A DNA stretch of 61,595 nt, from the NCBI RefSeq assembly GCF_016654015.1, contig NZ_JAEPWM010000016.1, forward strand, positions 1 through 61,595. The letters are read 5' to 3'. Below the pieces are notes generated by a model that worked only from the letters and a program-made list of their open reading frames with translations, was not told the DNA's origin and searched no databases. The stretch is from Ramlibacter ginsenosidimutans (GTDB lineage: Bacteria; Pseudomonadota; Gammaproteobacteria; Burkholderiales; Burkholderiaceae_C). Of this stretch, positions 33,456 to 42,827 are shown in pieces. The stretch's first letter is position 1. Each line of letters begins with the position of its first letter. The translations under genes were made by a program, and so were the position numbers.

Positions 33456-33998
33456 ATGATTCGATTCACCTGCGCAGGCTCGCTCGCCCTCGCGCTTGCC
33501 TGTGCCAGCCTGCCGGTGGCGGCGCAGGTCCAGGCCCAGCACGACGCCGTGGGCGATGCCTTGCAATACATCGTCCCGCTCGGCGCTGCGGGGATGACCT
33601 GGTACCACCACGACCTCGAGGGCACCAAACAGCTCGGCGTCTCCTTCCTCGTGGCGCAGGGCACGACCGAAGTGCTGAAGCACGCGATAGCCCAGCCGCG
33701 CCCCGACGGCACCGGTTACGGCATGCCTTCCGGACACACCTCCGCCGTGTTCTCCGCCGCGGCCTTCGTGCACCGGCGCTACGGCCTGGGCGAAGCGTGG
33801 CCCTTCTACATCCTGGCGACCGTCACGGGCTACGAGCGCGTGCACACCAACCACCACACCACGGAGCAGGTGATCGGCGGGGCCGCCGTCGGCATCGCCT
33901 CGTCTTTCATCTTCACGCATCCGCTGCCCGATGGCGGGCAGGTCGGCGTGCAGATGCGCGGCAGCGCGCCGTGGGTCTCTTACGCGCGGGCGTGGTGA
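33456..33998 (+). CDS. PAP2-family phosphatase-like exported protein
   Basis: A 180-residue protein with a signal peptide (LALALACASLPVAAQ). The three acid-phosphatase motifs are visible: KHAIAQPRP (Kx6RP), PSGHTSA, and YERVHTNHHTTEQVIGG in place of SRxxxxxHxxxD. In the last motif the final Asp appears replaced by Glu/Gln. The protein is short and lacks the six-helix layout of membrane PAP2 enzymes, so it may be periplasmic. GGAGA 8 nt upstream supports the ATG. The substrate is unknown. Confidence 0.82.
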   Translation: MIRFTCAGSLALALACASLPVAAQVQAQHDAVGDALQYIVPLGAAGMTWYHHDLEGTKQLGVSFLVAQGTTEVLKHAIAQPRPDGTGYGMPSGHTSAVFSAAAFVHRRYGLGEAWPFYILATVTGYERVHTNHHTTEQVIGGAAVGIASSFIFTHPLPDGGQVGVQMRGSAPWVSYARAW

Positions 33999-34084
33999 GC
34001 CTGCTTCGCTAGCCGGCGCTGCGCTGCCGGGCGGGGCGCCGGCCGCCGTCCTTGAGCGCCGGCCCCGCCCCTGCGCGCCGTCCC

Positions 34085-35563
34085 TCAGGCCTGGCGCGTG
34101 AGCTCCGGGTCGACCTCGGGCAGCATGCGCAGGCCCCAGTAGCACGCGCCGCCGATCGCCACGCCGAAGAACCAGCCGTAGAGACCCCACCAGGTGGGCA
34201 GCAGGTCAGTGAAGTTCGGCAGCAGCGTCGAGAACACGATGCCGATGCCGGCCGCGACGAGCGCCTTCACGTTCCAGCCGCCCTGGAAGCGGTAGCGGCC
34301 GTTCTCGCGATAGAGCGCATCCACGTCGATGCGGCCGCGCGCGATCAGGTAGTAGTCGACCATGATCACGCCGAACAGCGGCCCCATGGTGGAGCCGATC
34401 GCGCCGACGAAGCTGGCGGCGCTGCCTTCCCAGGGCGCGAACGGGTAGAGCACCAGCGCGATCAGCGCCGCGATGTAGCCGCCCTGCTTGAAGCTGATGT
34501 GCTTCGGGAACACGTTGGAGATGTCGAAGGCCGGCGACACGAAGTTGGCCACCACGTTGATGCCCAGGGTCGCGATGGCGAAGGTGAGCGCCGCGATCGC
34601 CGCGAGCACCCAGCTGTCGAACTTGGCCGAGATCTGGTCGGGGTGGATCAGCACTTCGCCGTACACCTTGAACGCGGCCAGGGTCGTGACGCCGGCCACC
34701 AGCGAGAACAGCAACAGGTTGACCGGCAGGCCCCACAGGTTGCCCTTCTTCACCGCGGCCTCGTCCTTCGCGTAGCGCGTGAAGTCGCAGAAGTTCAGGT
34801 AGAGCGCCGCGAAGTAGGTGATCCACACGGCGGCCACCGCCGCGAGCGAGCCGAAGGAGCCGGGCGTGCCCGGCACGCCGGCGTCCTTGGTCTTCTCCAG
34901 CAGCACGTCGGTCGGGATCCTGCTGTCGAACGAGAAGCTTCCGGCCTTGACGACGAGGCCGATGGCGAGCACCAGCATGGCGAGCCAGACGCCGGGGCCG
35001 GCCCAGTCCTGGAAGCGGCGCACCGTCTCCATGCCGCGCTGGATGATCAGCAGCTGCAGCGCCCACACGACCACGTAGCAGATCACCTCCAGCGCGGAGT
35101 GACCCAGCAGGTGCACGTTCTTGTGGAAGGCCAGCAGGTCGGGCGAACGCGTGAGCAGCGCCACGATGGCGCCGGAGGCGGCCGCGGTCTGCGCGCCGTA
35201 CCAGAAGCACGCCACGATGGCGCGCACCAGCGCGGGGAAGTTCGCGCCCCAGACGCCGAAGGAAGCGCGGGCCAGCACCGGGAAGGGCACGCCGGTGCGC
35301 ACGCCGGCCAGGCCCACCATCGTCATCAGCACGTAGATCGCGAGCGAGCCGATGCCGATGGCGAGGATGAAATTCAGGAAGCTGCCGCACAGCAGGAACA
35401 GGCTGGCCGCGAGGTAGTAGCCCCAGAGGCTGTGCACGTCCGAGGTCCAGACGTTGAAGATGCTGAAGGCGCCCCAGGTGCGCTGCGCGGGCGTCGTCGG
35501 TGCAAGGTCGGGGTTGGTGAGCCCGGGGCTGTAGCCGCGGGCCTGGAGGTCGGAAGGGATCAT
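34085..35563 (-). CDS. NCS1-family nucleobase/allantoin:cation symporter
   Basis: A 492-residue inner-membrane transporter with about 12 helices. It opens with NPDLAPTTPAQRTWGAFSIFNVWTSDVHSLWGYYLAASLF, the NCS1 signature. GVPFPVLARASFGVWGANFPALVRA and DYYLIARGRIDVDALYRENGRY are also typical. NCS1 members carry allantoin, uracil, hydantoins or cytosine. The purine-catabolic neighbours favour allantoin or a related ureide, as context-based inference. GGAG 5 nt before the ATG supports the start. Confidence 0.87.
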   Translation of the reverse strand: MIPSDLQARGYSPGLTNPDLAPTTPAQRTWGAFSIFNVWTSDVHSLWGYYLAASLFLLCGSFLNFILAIGIGSLAIYVLMTMVGLAGVRTGVPFPVLARASFGVWGANFPALVRAIVACFWYGAQTAAASGAIVALLTRSPDLLAFHKNVHLLGHSALEVICYVVVWALQLLIIQRGMETVRRFQDWAGPGVWLAMLVLAIGLVVKAGSFSFDSRIPTDVLLEKTKDAGVPGTPGSFGSLAAVAAVWITYFAALYLNFCDFTRYAKDEAAVKKGNLWGLPVNLLLFSLVAGVTTLAAFKVYGEVLIHPDQISAKFDSWVLAAIAALTFAIATLGINVVANFVSPAFDISNVFPKHISFKQGGYIAALIALVLYPFAPWEGSAASFVGAIGSTMGPLFGVIMVDYYLIARGRIDVDALYRENGRYRFQGGWNVKALVAAGIGIVFSTLLPNFTDLLPTWWGLYGWFFGVAIGGACYWGLRMLPEVDPELTRQA

Positions 35564-35640
35564 CGCTGCTCCTCGATGCCGCCGAGGTGGGGCGGCTCAG
35601 CGTCATTCCAGCACGCTTCGTGCCCGCGCGCCAGCACCCG

Positions 35641-36264
35641 CTAGGACGCCCAGCCGGTGCCCAGAGCCCACGCCGACGTTGCGAGCAGGAGCAGGGCGAC
35701 GGCCCGTGCGATGCGCGCCTGCACGGAGACTGACGCCGCCAGGCGGCGGCGCAGCGCGCCCGCGCCTAACGCGACGCCGCCGTAAACGAAAGACTGCGTC
35801 GCCGCGATGATCGCGCCCATTGCGGCGATCTGCGCGCCCAGGTGTCCCTGCGCGGGCCGCACGAACTGCGGGAACACGGCGACCATGAAGACGTAGGCCT
35901 TGGGATTGAGGAGACAGGTGGCGATGGCGCGCCCGAAGGTCGCCAGCCGCGGTCGCGACGGTTGCTCGCCGACCTGCGCAATCGTCGCCGGGCTGCGCCA
36001 CAGGGCCACGCCCATCCACGCCACGTACAGCGCGCCGGCCGCGAGCACCGTGTTGAAGGCCACCGGCACCAGCTGCAGCAGCAAGCCGACCCCCAGTGCT
36101 CCCATCAGCGTGTGGACGGCGCCTCCGGCCACCATGCCGGCCACCGCGGCGAGGCCGGAGCGGCGGCCGTCGACGAGGCTGCTGGCCAGCACGAAGGCCA
36201 TGTCCATGCCGGGCAGGACGATGATGCCGAAGACGAACAAGGCGAAGAGCCAGAGATGCTCCAT
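35641..36264 (-). CDS. LysE-family export protein
   Basis: A 207-residue membrane protein with about six helices. The conserved LysE/RhtB features are the opening FGIIVLPGMDMAFVLASSLVDG, the GAxYVAWMGVALWR helix and LNPKAYVFMVAVFPQFV. Members export amino acids or related metabolites; the substrate here is unknown. GGAG 9 nt before the ATG at 36264 fixes the start. It is divergent from a YafY-type regulator, which probably controls it. Confidence 0.86.
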   Translation of the reverse strand: MEHLWLFALFVFGIIVLPGMDMAFVLASSLVDGRRSGLAAVAGMVAGGAVHTLMGALGVGLLLQLVPVAFNTVLAAGALYVAWMGVALWRSPATIAQVGEQPSRPRLATFGRAIATCLLNPKAYVFMVAVFPQFVRPAQGHLGAQIAAMGAIIAATQSFVYGGVALGAGALRRRLAASVSVQARIARAVALLLLATSAWALGTGWAS

Positions 36265-36347
36265 GGGGTGGACTCCTGTGATGGGGCGCCAGTGTGCGGC
36301 GCCAACCATGACAAGGCATGGCATGTATTGCGCCTACACTGCCCGCC

Positions 36348-37316
36348 ATGCGCGCGAGCCGGCTCCTGTCGATCCAGATGCTGCTGGAGACCCACGGCCG
36401 CATGAGTGCATCGGCGCTCGCGCGGGCGCTGGAGGTCTCGGTGCGCACGCTGCACCGGGACATCGACCAACTGAGTGCCGCCGGCGTGCCGGTGTACGCC
36501 GAGCGTGGCCGCGCCGGCGGCTTCCAGCTGCTTCCCGGCTGGAAGACCACGCTCACAGGCTTCACGCCGCGCGAGGCGCAGGCCGTCTTCCTTGCCGGCC
36601 TCACGGGTCCGGCATCCGAGCTGGGATTGGGCGGAGACGTGGCCAGCGCGGAGCGCAAGCTGCTGGCGGCCTTGCCGGCAGCGTGGCGCGGCAGCGCGCG
36701 GCACATCCGTTCACGGCTGCACCTGGACCCGGTGGACTGGTATCGCGAGGCGGAGCCCGTGCCGTGGCTGGCGCTGGTCGCGCAGGCCGTCTGGGAGGAG
36801 CGGCAGCTGGCGATGGGCTACGAGAGCTGGCAAGGCACCGCGCGGCGCACGGTGCACCCGCTGGGTCTCGTCATGAAAGCAGGCACCTGGTACTTCGCGG
36901 CGGCGCGGGAGGGCAAGGTCCGCACCTGGCGCGTGGCCAGCGTGCTCGATGCGGTGCTGCTGGAGGCGTCGGTGCAGCGGCCGCGCAACTTCGACCTGGC
37001 CGCCTACTGGCGCGAGTCGGTGCGCCGCTTCGAGGTGGAGCTGTTCACCGGCGAAGCGCGCGTGGCGGCGACGGCGCGCGGCCTCACGGAGCTGCGCCGC
37101 ATCAATGCGGCGCTGGCGCGCGCAGTCGCGGGAGTGGAGGCCCCGGCGGAGGGCAAGCGGGTCGAACTGCGCATCCCGATCGAATCCGTGCCGCATGCAG
37201 CGGGCCAGCTGCTGCGCCTGTGTCCCGAGGTGGAAGTGCGCGCGCCGCGCGAGCTGCGCGCGGCGCTCCGCGAGCGCGTGCGCACGGCCGCGAGCATGTA
37301 CGGCGACGTGCGCTGA
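36348..37316 (+). CDS. YafY-family HTH/WYL transcriptional regulator
   Basis: A 322-residue regulator. The N-terminal HTH_11 is visible (SRLLSIQMLLETHGRMSASALA...SVRTLHRDIDQLSAAGVPV). A WYL domain follows around residues 135-215, with RRTVHPLGLVMKAGTWYFAAA in which the canonical W-Y-L appears as W-Y-F. A C-terminal WCX-like segment ends the protein. WYL domains sense small ligands or nucleic acids. It is divergent from the LysE exporter gene, its likely target. An in-frame ATG at 36318 is disfavoured because it adds a non-homologous stretch. Confidence 0.85.
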   Translation: MRASRLLSIQMLLETHGRMSASALARALEVSVRTLHRDIDQLSAAGVPVYAERGRAGGFQLLPGWKTTLTGFTPREAQAVFLAGLTGPASELGLGGDVASAERKLLAALPAAWRGSARHIRSRLHLDPVDWYREAEPVPWLALVAQAVWEERQLAMGYESWQGTARRTVHPLGLVMKAGTWYFAAAREGKVRTWRVASVLDAVLLEASVQRPRNFDLAAYWRESVRRFEVELFTGEARVAATARGLTELRRINAALARAVAGVEAPAEGKRVELRIPIESVPHAAGQLLRLCPEVEVRAPRELRAALRERVRTAASMYGDVR

Positions 37317-37325
37317 CGCGCGACT

Positions 37326-38813
37326 TCAGTGCGCTTCGGCCTGCCGGGCGGCGAGCACCACGGCCGCCTTGTCTTCGCGCGCCCCGTTGAAGAACAGGTT
37401 CAGCAGGACGGCGGTGACGGACGACAGCAGGATGCCCGACTCGATCAGCGGATGGATGGCGCCAGGCATCCATTGCTTGAACTGCGGCGCGATCAGCGGA
37501 ATCATGCCGATCCCGATGGCGATCGCCACGATCAGCGCGTTGTGGCGGTTGCCCTTGAAGTCCACGCCCGCGAGGATGCGGATGCCGGTGGCTGCCACCA
37601 TGCCGAACATCACCAGTCCCGCGCCGCCGAGCACCACCGTTGGCAGCGACTCCACCAGGGCCGCCATCTTCGGCAGCAGGCCCAGTACCAGCAGCACCAG
37701 GCCGCCCGCCGCGCACACGAAGCGGCTGCGCACGCCCGTCACCGCCACCAGGCCCACGTTCTGCGAGAAGCTGGTGTAGGGGAAGGTGTTGAAGATGCCG
37801 CCCAGCAAGGTGCCCAGGCCGTCGGTGCGCAGGCCGCGCGCCAGCGCGGGCTGGTCCACCGTGCGCCCGGTCATCTCGCCCAGCGCGAGGAACATGCCGG
37901 TGGACTCGATCATCACCACGATCATCACGACCGTCATGGTGAGGATCAGCATCGGGTCGAAGGTGGGGATGCCGAACTGGAAGGGCAGCACGACGTCCAC
38001 CCACGCGGCTTTCGCGACCTTGTCGAAGGTCATGAGCCCGAACGCGGCGGCGACCACGCCGCCGACCACGATGCCGATCAGCACCGAGATGTTCGCGACG
38101 AAGCCGCGCGCGAACTTCGCGACCAGCAGGATCGTCAGCAGCACGAGGCCGGCGATGGCGACGCCATGCAGGTCCGCATACTTGGGGTTGGGCACGCTGG
38201 GCAGGAGAGCGAGCCCCTTGGGCGCGGCGGGCAGCGCGGAGCCCGGCGCACCGGCGGCAGCGGTCGCCTGCGCGAGCCACTGCGCGTGCTCGGGACTCAC
38301 GACGCTGGGCGCGGTGGGGCCGAAGGGATTGCCGAAGATCCAGTTGATGCCGATGCGCATCAGGCTGATGCCGATCACCGCGATGATGGTGCCGGTCACC
38401 ACGGGCGGGAAGAAGCGCAACAGCCGGCTCACCGCTGGGGCGATCAGCATGGAGATCACGCCCGCGCCGATGATGGCGCCGAAGATCAGCCGCGCGCCCT
38501 CCACGCCGGGCGTGGCGTTGGCCATGGACACCATGGGCGCGACCGCGGCGAAGGTCACGCCCATCATGACCGGCAGGCGGATGCCGAACCACTGTGTCAG
38601 TCCGAGCGACTGGATCAGCGTGACGAGGCCGCAGCAGAACAGGTCGGCCGAGATCAGCATCGCCACCTGTTCCGGCGCCAGCTTGAGCGCGCGGCCGATG
38701 ATCAGCGGCACGGCGACGGCGCCGGCGTACATCACGAGAACGTGCTGCACGCCCAGCGCCGCGAGCTGGCCGGCGGGCAGTCTTTCATCCACGGGGTGCG
38801 TGGTCGTATCCAT
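37326..38813 (-). CDS. NCS2-family xanthine/urate permease
   Basis: A 495-residue inner-membrane symporter with about 14 helices. The NCS2 signature is present: QHVLVMYAGAVAVPLIIG, the GTIIAVIGISLM segment, QNVGLVAVTGVRSRFV (the QNxGxxxxT motif) and VVLGGAGLVMFGMVAATG. These are found in UacT/XanQ-type purine permeases. Its position as the last gene of the gntR-puuE-uraD/amidohydrolase-M20 run makes urate or xanthine the probable cargo. GGAG 7 nt upstream supports 38813. Confidence 0.88.
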   Translation of the reverse strand: MDTTTHPVDERLPAGQLAALGVQHVLVMYAGAVAVPLIIGRALKLAPEQVAMLISADLFCCGLVTLIQSLGLTQWFGIRLPVMMGVTFAAVAPMVSMANATPGVEGARLIFGAIIGAGVISMLIAPAVSRLLRFFPPVVTGTIIAVIGISLMRIGINWIFGNPFGPTAPSVVSPEHAQWLAQATAAAGAPGSALPAAPKGLALLPSVPNPKYADLHGVAIAGLVLLTILLVAKFARGFVANISVLIGIVVGGVVAAAFGLMTFDKVAKAAWVDVVLPFQFGIPTFDPMLILTMTVVMIVVMIESTGMFLALGEMTGRTVDQPALARGLRTDGLGTLLGGIFNTFPYTSFSQNVGLVAVTGVRSRFVCAAGGLVLLVLGLLPKMAALVESLPTVVLGGAGLVMFGMVAATGIRILAGVDFKGNRHNALIVAIAIGIGMIPLIAPQFKQWMPGAIHPLIESGILLSSVTAVLLNLFFNGAREDKAAVVLAARQAEAH

Positions 38814-38853
38814 GGCTTGTCTCCTTCGGGGGTGGTGGGCTCGCGCCTGCTTC

Positions 38854-40077
38854 TCAGGCGAGCAGGTCGCGCAGCGTGCGCGCCACCACCTTGGTGGCAC
38901 GCCGCAGGTCTTCGAGGTCCAGGCGCTCGTCGGCGCGTTTCGCGTGCGACTCCAGCACGGTGCGCGGGCCCGAGCCGTAGATCACGCCGGGCACGCCCGC
39001 TTCGCCATAGAGCCGCACGTCCGTGTAGAGCGGCGTGCCCATCGCGGGAATGTCCTGGCCGAACACGTCCTTGCCGTGCTTCTGGATCGCTTCCACCAGG
39101 GGCTTGTTGCCCGGCAGCGGCTTGAGCGCATTGGCGAGCAGCATCCGCCGGATGTCGACCGTGATGCCGGGGCAGCGCGCGGCGGCATCGGCGATCACCT
39201 GGCGGATGTTCGCCTCGACCTGCTGCGGGTTCTCCTCGGGAATCATCCGGCGATCGAGCTTGAACACCACCTTGCCCGGCACGACGTTGGTGTTGGTGCC
39301 GCCCTCGATCAGGCCGACGTTCAGGTAAGGATGCTTGATGCCGGTGACCTGCGAGCTCACCTGCTGGTACAGCGTGTTCTGCGCATAGAGCGCGTTGAGG
39401 ATCTGCACCGCGCCCTGCAGCGCGTCGACGCCCGTGTCGGGAATGGCGGCGTGCGCCATCTTGCCGTGCACGGTGACTTCCATCTGCAGGCAGCCGTTGT
39501 GCGCGGTGACCACCTCGTAGCTGAAGCCGGCGGCGATCATGAGGTCCGGCTTGGTGAGGCCCTTCTTCAGCAGCCAGCCTGGCCCGAGCTCTCCGCCCCA
39601 TTCCTCGTCGTAGGTGAAGTGCAGTTCCACGCTGCCATTGAGTTTCGCCTGCAGCGACTCCAGCGCCCGTACGGCGAAGGTGAAGCTCGCGAAGTCGCCC
39701 TTGCTCACCGCCGTCGCGCGTCCGTAGATCTTGCCGTCCACGATCTCGCCGCCGTACGGATCGTGCGTCCAGCCTTCGCCGGGCGGAACGACGTCGCCGT
39801 GGGCATTCAAAGCCACGGTGCGGCCGGGTCCGTACTTGCGGCGCACGATCAGGTTGGTGATCGATTGCAGGCCGGCGGCGCGCACGTCGGCCTCGGGCAC
39901 GCGATGCTTCTCCGCCTCGAAGCCGAACGCGTTCAGCAATTCGGCCGTGCGCTCGGCGTGCGGCGCGTTGTTGCCAGGCGGCGTGTCGGTGGGCACGCGC
40001 ACGAGTTCCTGCAGGAAGCGCACTTCCTCGTCGAAGTGCGCGTCGATCCAGGCGTCGAGTTTCTGGTAGTCGTTCAT
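38854..40077 (-). CDS. M20-family (ArgE/DapE-like) amidohydrolase in the purine operon
   Basis: A 407-residue zinc peptidase-fold deacylase. The metal motif is NAHGDVVPPGEGWTHDPYGG, the catalytic glutamates are in FTYDEEWGGELGPGW, and the C-terminal ligand region is GSGPRTVLESHAKRADERLDLEDL. It is translationally coupled (ATGA overlap) to the uraD-amidohydrolase gene. This suggests a role in allantoin-derived ureide breakdown, perhaps ureidoglycine or ureidoglycolate hydrolysis. The family label alone does not show this. Confidence 0.8.
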   Translation of the reverse strand: MNDYQKLDAWIDAHFDEEVRFLQELVRVPTDTPPGNNAPHAERTAELLNAFGFEAEKHRVPEADVRAAGLQSITNLIVRRKYGPGRTVALNAHGDVVPPGEGWTHDPYGGEIVDGKIYGRATAVSKGDFASFTFAVRALESLQAKLNGSVELHFTYDEEWGGELGPGWLLKKGLTKPDLMIAAGFSYEVVTAHNGCLQMEVTVHGKMAHAAIPDTGVDALQGAVQILNALYAQNTLYQQVSSQVTGIKHPYLNVGLIEGGTNTNVVPGKVVFKLDRRMIPEENPQQVEANIRQVIADAAARCPGITVDIRRMLLANALKPLPGNKPLVEAIQKHGKDVFGQDIPAMGTPLYTDVRLYGEAGVPGVIYGSGPRTVLESHAKRADERLDLEDLRRATKVVARTLRDLLA

Positions 40078-41882
40078 TGGATTTCCTTGGCAAGCCCCTC
40101 CAGCAGCTGCTGGAAGGCGCGCACGCCCAGTTCGATGTCGTCGCTCGTGGTGGATTCGAGGGGGTTGTGGCTGATGCCGGCGTTCTGGCCGCGCACGAAC
40201 AGCATGGCCTGCGGCATGATCTCGTGCAGCTTCATGGCGTCGTGGCCGGCGCCGCTGGGCATGCGGTACAGCGGCAGGCCCAGGGACTGCACGGCGGCCT
40301 CCCAGCGCTGCTGCCAGGCGGGCGCGCTCGGCGCCGCGGCGGCGCGCATGGTTTCCTCGACGGTGTAGTGCAGGCCTCGGCGGCCGCAGATCTCCTTCAG
40401 CCTGGCCAGCACGTCGGTCACGAGCGCATCGCGCTGCGGATCGGTGGGCGCGCGCAGGTCCAGCGAGAACAGGCAGCGGCCGGGGATCACGTTGATCGAG
40501 CCGTTGGGGACCTGCAGCATGCCGATGGTGCCGACCGAGTCGCCGTCGCGGCGCGCGCGTTCTTCCACGTAAAGCGCCAGCTCCGCGACGGCCACGGCGG
40601 CATCGCGCCGCCGGTCCATCGGCGTGGTGCCCGCGTGGCTGGCCATGCCCGTCACCTCGCACTGGAAGCGCACGCCGCCATTGATGGAGGTGACGATGCC
40701 CAGCGGCAGGTCCAGCTCGTTGAGGACAGGGCCCTGCTCGATGTGGACCTCCACGAAACCGAGATAGTTCTTCGGGTCGCGCTGCAGCTTCGCAATCGCT
40801 TCCACGGTCGCGGGCAACCCGGCGTTGCGCATGGCGTCGCGCATGGTGACGCCGTCGGCGTCCTTCTGGTCCAGCCATTTCGCGTCGAAGTGCCCCGTGA
40901 GCGCACCCGAGCCGAGGAAGGTCGCCTTGTAGCGCTGGCCTTCCTCTTCGGAAAAGGCGACGACCTCGATCCCGAAGGGCAGCCGCCGCTTCACCCGCGC
41001 CAGCTCGCGCACGCACGCCATCGGCGTGAAGATGCCCAGGCGCCCGTCGTACTTGCCGCCGTTGCGCACCGTGTCGTAATGCGACCCGGTCAGCAGGTAT
41101 TTCTCTCCCTCCCGCTTTGGGGGAGGGCTGGGGTGGGGGCGCTCCGGCGCATAGCGTCCCACGACGTTGCCCACCGCATCGACCTCCACCTCATCGAACC
41201 CCGCCTCCCGCATCGTGTCCACAATCTGCTTCGCCGCGGCCCGATGCGCATCCGTGAGATACGTGACCGTCAGCTGCCCCTTCTCCTTGAATCCGGGGTC
41301 GCTGTGCTGCGCGAGCTGCTCCTGCCAGTCCCACACCAGGTTCCCCAGCGTGGGCTCCACGCCGAACTTGTCGTTCAGCCGCAGCTCCACGATGCGGTGG
41401 ATGTTGCGCAGCGCCTCGGCGCGTTCGAAGTCCGGATGGTTCTCCAGCCGCCGCGCGAAGGTGTCGATGATCTGCTGGCGCGAGAGGCCCGTGCCGCGCG
41501 GCCCGCGCACGGCCAGGATGAAGGGAAAGCCGAACTTCGCGTTGTAGTCGGCATTGAGCTGCTGCAGGCGCGCGAACTCCTCGGGCGTGCAGTTGGTGAG
41601 GCCCGCCCGGCTCTGCTCGCTGGTGGACTCGCTGGTGAGCGCCTTGGCCACCATCGCCTTGCCGGCGAGCTCGGGGTGGGCGCGGATCAAGGACAGCTGC
41701 TGGTCTTCGGCGGACTCGCGCACGATGTCGGCCATGACCTGCTTCAAGTGCCCGAGCGAGCGGAAGGGCCGGTGCGCGAGCGCCGCCTGCGCGATCCAGG
41801 GCGAGTGTTCGTAGAGGCCGTCCAGCAGGCGCGCGGCTTCGCCGCCATCGGCGGCATTGAGTTGGGCTATCGTGAGTGCCAT
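40074..41882 (-). CDS. OHCU decarboxylase (UraD) fused to allantoate amidohydrolase
   Basis: A 602-residue two-domain fusion. Residues about 1-165 are UraD, with catalytic H69 in RAHPELAGKAM, LNADYNAKFGFPFILAVRG and an ENHPDFERAEAL end. Residues about 190-602 are an M20 allantoate amidohydrolase (AllC/HyuC type) with GSHYDTV (H268, D270), EEEGQRY, HIEQGPVL, SGAGHDAM and SHNPLE. It decarboxylates OHCU to allantoin and later hydrolyses allantoate; PuuE, encoded next door, does the step between. Residues 246-260 are repeat-derived. Confidence 0.9.
   Translation of the reverse strand: MALTIAQLNAADGGEAARLLDGLYEHSPWIAQAALAHRPFRSLGHLKQVMADIVRESAEDQQLSLIRAHPELAGKAMVAKALTSESTSEQSRAGLTNCTPEEFARLQQLNADYNAKFGFPFILAVRGPRGTGLSRQQIIDTFARRLENHPDFERAEALRNIHRIVELRLNDKFGVEPTLGNLVWDWQEQLAQHSDPGFKEKGQLTVTYLTDAHRAAAKQIVDTMREAGFDEVEVDAVGNVVGRYAPERPHPSPPPKREGEKYLLTGSHYDTVRNGGKYDGRLGIFTPMACVRELARVKRRLPFGIEVVAFSEEEGQRYKATFLGSGALTGHFDAKWLDQKDADGVTMRDAMRNAGLPATVEAIAKLQRDPKNYLGFVEVHIEQGPVLNELDLPLGIVTSINGGVRFQCEVTGMASHAGTTPMDRRRDAAVAVAELALYVEERARRDGDSVGTIGMLQVPNGSINVIPGRCLFSLDLRAPTDPQRDALVTDVLARLKEICGRRGLHYTVEETMRAAAAPSAPAWQQRWEAAVQSLGLPLYRMPSGAGHDAMKLHEIMPQAMLFVRGQNAGISHNPLESTTSDDIELGVRAFQQLLEGLAKEIQ
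41101..41148. repeat. Intergenic-type hairpin repeat inside a coding sequence
   Basis: CTCCCTCCCGCTTTGGGGGA followed by GGGCTGGGGTGGGGGCGCT matches, with few changes, the reverse complement of the intergenic repeat at 27341-27400. In frame it encodes residues 246-260 of the UraD-amidohydrolase fusion (PERPHPSPPPKREGE). These lie between VVGRYA and KYLLTGSHYD, just before the first metal-binding motif. Confidence 0.8.
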
Positions 41883-42827
41883 TCAGGCCTCCTGGAAAGG
41901 GTGCACGGCCTTCCAGTGCCGTGCGATGTCGATGCGGCGGCAGACCCACACGCGATCGTGCGTTGCGATGTGGTCCAGGAAACGCTGCAGCGCGGTGATG
42001 CGGCCCGGCCGCCCGAGCAGCCGGCAGTGCATGCCGATGCTCATCATCTTCGGCGCCTCGTCGCCTTCCGCGTACAGCGCGTCGAAGCTGTCCTTCAGGT
42101 ACTGGAAGAACGGGTCGGCGTGCGAATAGCCCTGGGGCAGGGCGAAGCGCATGTCGTTGCAGTCCAGGGTGTAGGGCACCACCAGGTGCGGCACCACGCT
42201 GCCGTCGGTCTTCCTCACCTTCATCCAGAAGGGCAGGTCGTCGCCGTAGTAGTCGCTGTCGTAGTCGAAGCCGCCGTAATCGGCGACGAGGCGCCGCGTG
42301 TTCGGGCTGTCGCGGCCCGTGTACCAGCCCAGGGGCCGCTCGCCCGTGAGCTTCACGATGGCTTCCATGCCCAGGCGCATGTGCTCGCGCTCGACTTCCT
42401 CCGGCACGTTCTGGTAGTGGATCCACTTCCAGCCATGGCAGGCGATCTCGTCGCCGCGCTCGACGAAAGCCTGCGTGACGTCCGGACAGCGCTGCAGGGC
42501 CGAGCCGATGCCGAAGATCGTGAGCGGCAGCTTCCTGCGGTCGAACTCGCGCAGGATGCGCCACACGCCGGCGCGCGAGCCGTATTCGTAGATGCCCTCC
42601 ATGCTCAGGTGGCGCTCGGGGAAGGCCGCCGGGTTGAACATCTCGGAGAGGAATTGCTCGGACGCGGGGTCGCCGTGCAGCACGCAGTTCTCGCCGCCTT
42701 CCTCGAAGTTGAGGACGAACTGCACCGCGATGCGGGCCTGGTCGGGCCAGCGCGCGTGCGGCGGGTTGCGGCCGTAGCCGGCCAGGTCGCGCGGATAGGA
42801 GTTCGTCGTGTCGTAGATCGTGCTCAT
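41883..42827 (-). CDS. puuE: Allantoinase PuuE (polysaccharide-deacetylase family)
   Basis: A 314-residue metal-independent allantoinase. YPRDLAGYGRNPPHARWPDQARIAVQFVLN, the EGGENCVLHGD segment and GDEIACHGWKWIHYQNVPEE are the PuuE form of the NodB fold. SIGMHCRLLGRPGRI is its conserved C-terminal motif. It converts (S)-allantoin to allantoate. The stop is directly adjacent to the downstream fusion gene's ATG, and its own ATG overlaps the gntR stop by 4 nt, so the run is one operon. Confidence 0.92.
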   Translation of the reverse strand: MSTIYDTTNSYPRDLAGYGRNPPHARWPDQARIAVQFVLNFEEGGENCVLHGDPASEQFLSEMFNPAAFPERHLSMEGIYEYGSRAGVWRILREFDRRKLPLTIFGIGSALQRCPDVTQAFVERGDEIACHGWKWIHYQNVPEEVEREHMRLGMEAIVKLTGERPLGWYTGRDSPNTRRLVADYGGFDYDSDYYGDDLPFWMKVRKTDGSVVPHLVVPYTLDCNDMRFALPQGYSHADPFFQYLKDSFDALYAEGDEAPKMMSIGMHCRLLGRPGRITALQRFLDHIATHDRVWVCRRIDIARHWKAVHPFQEA

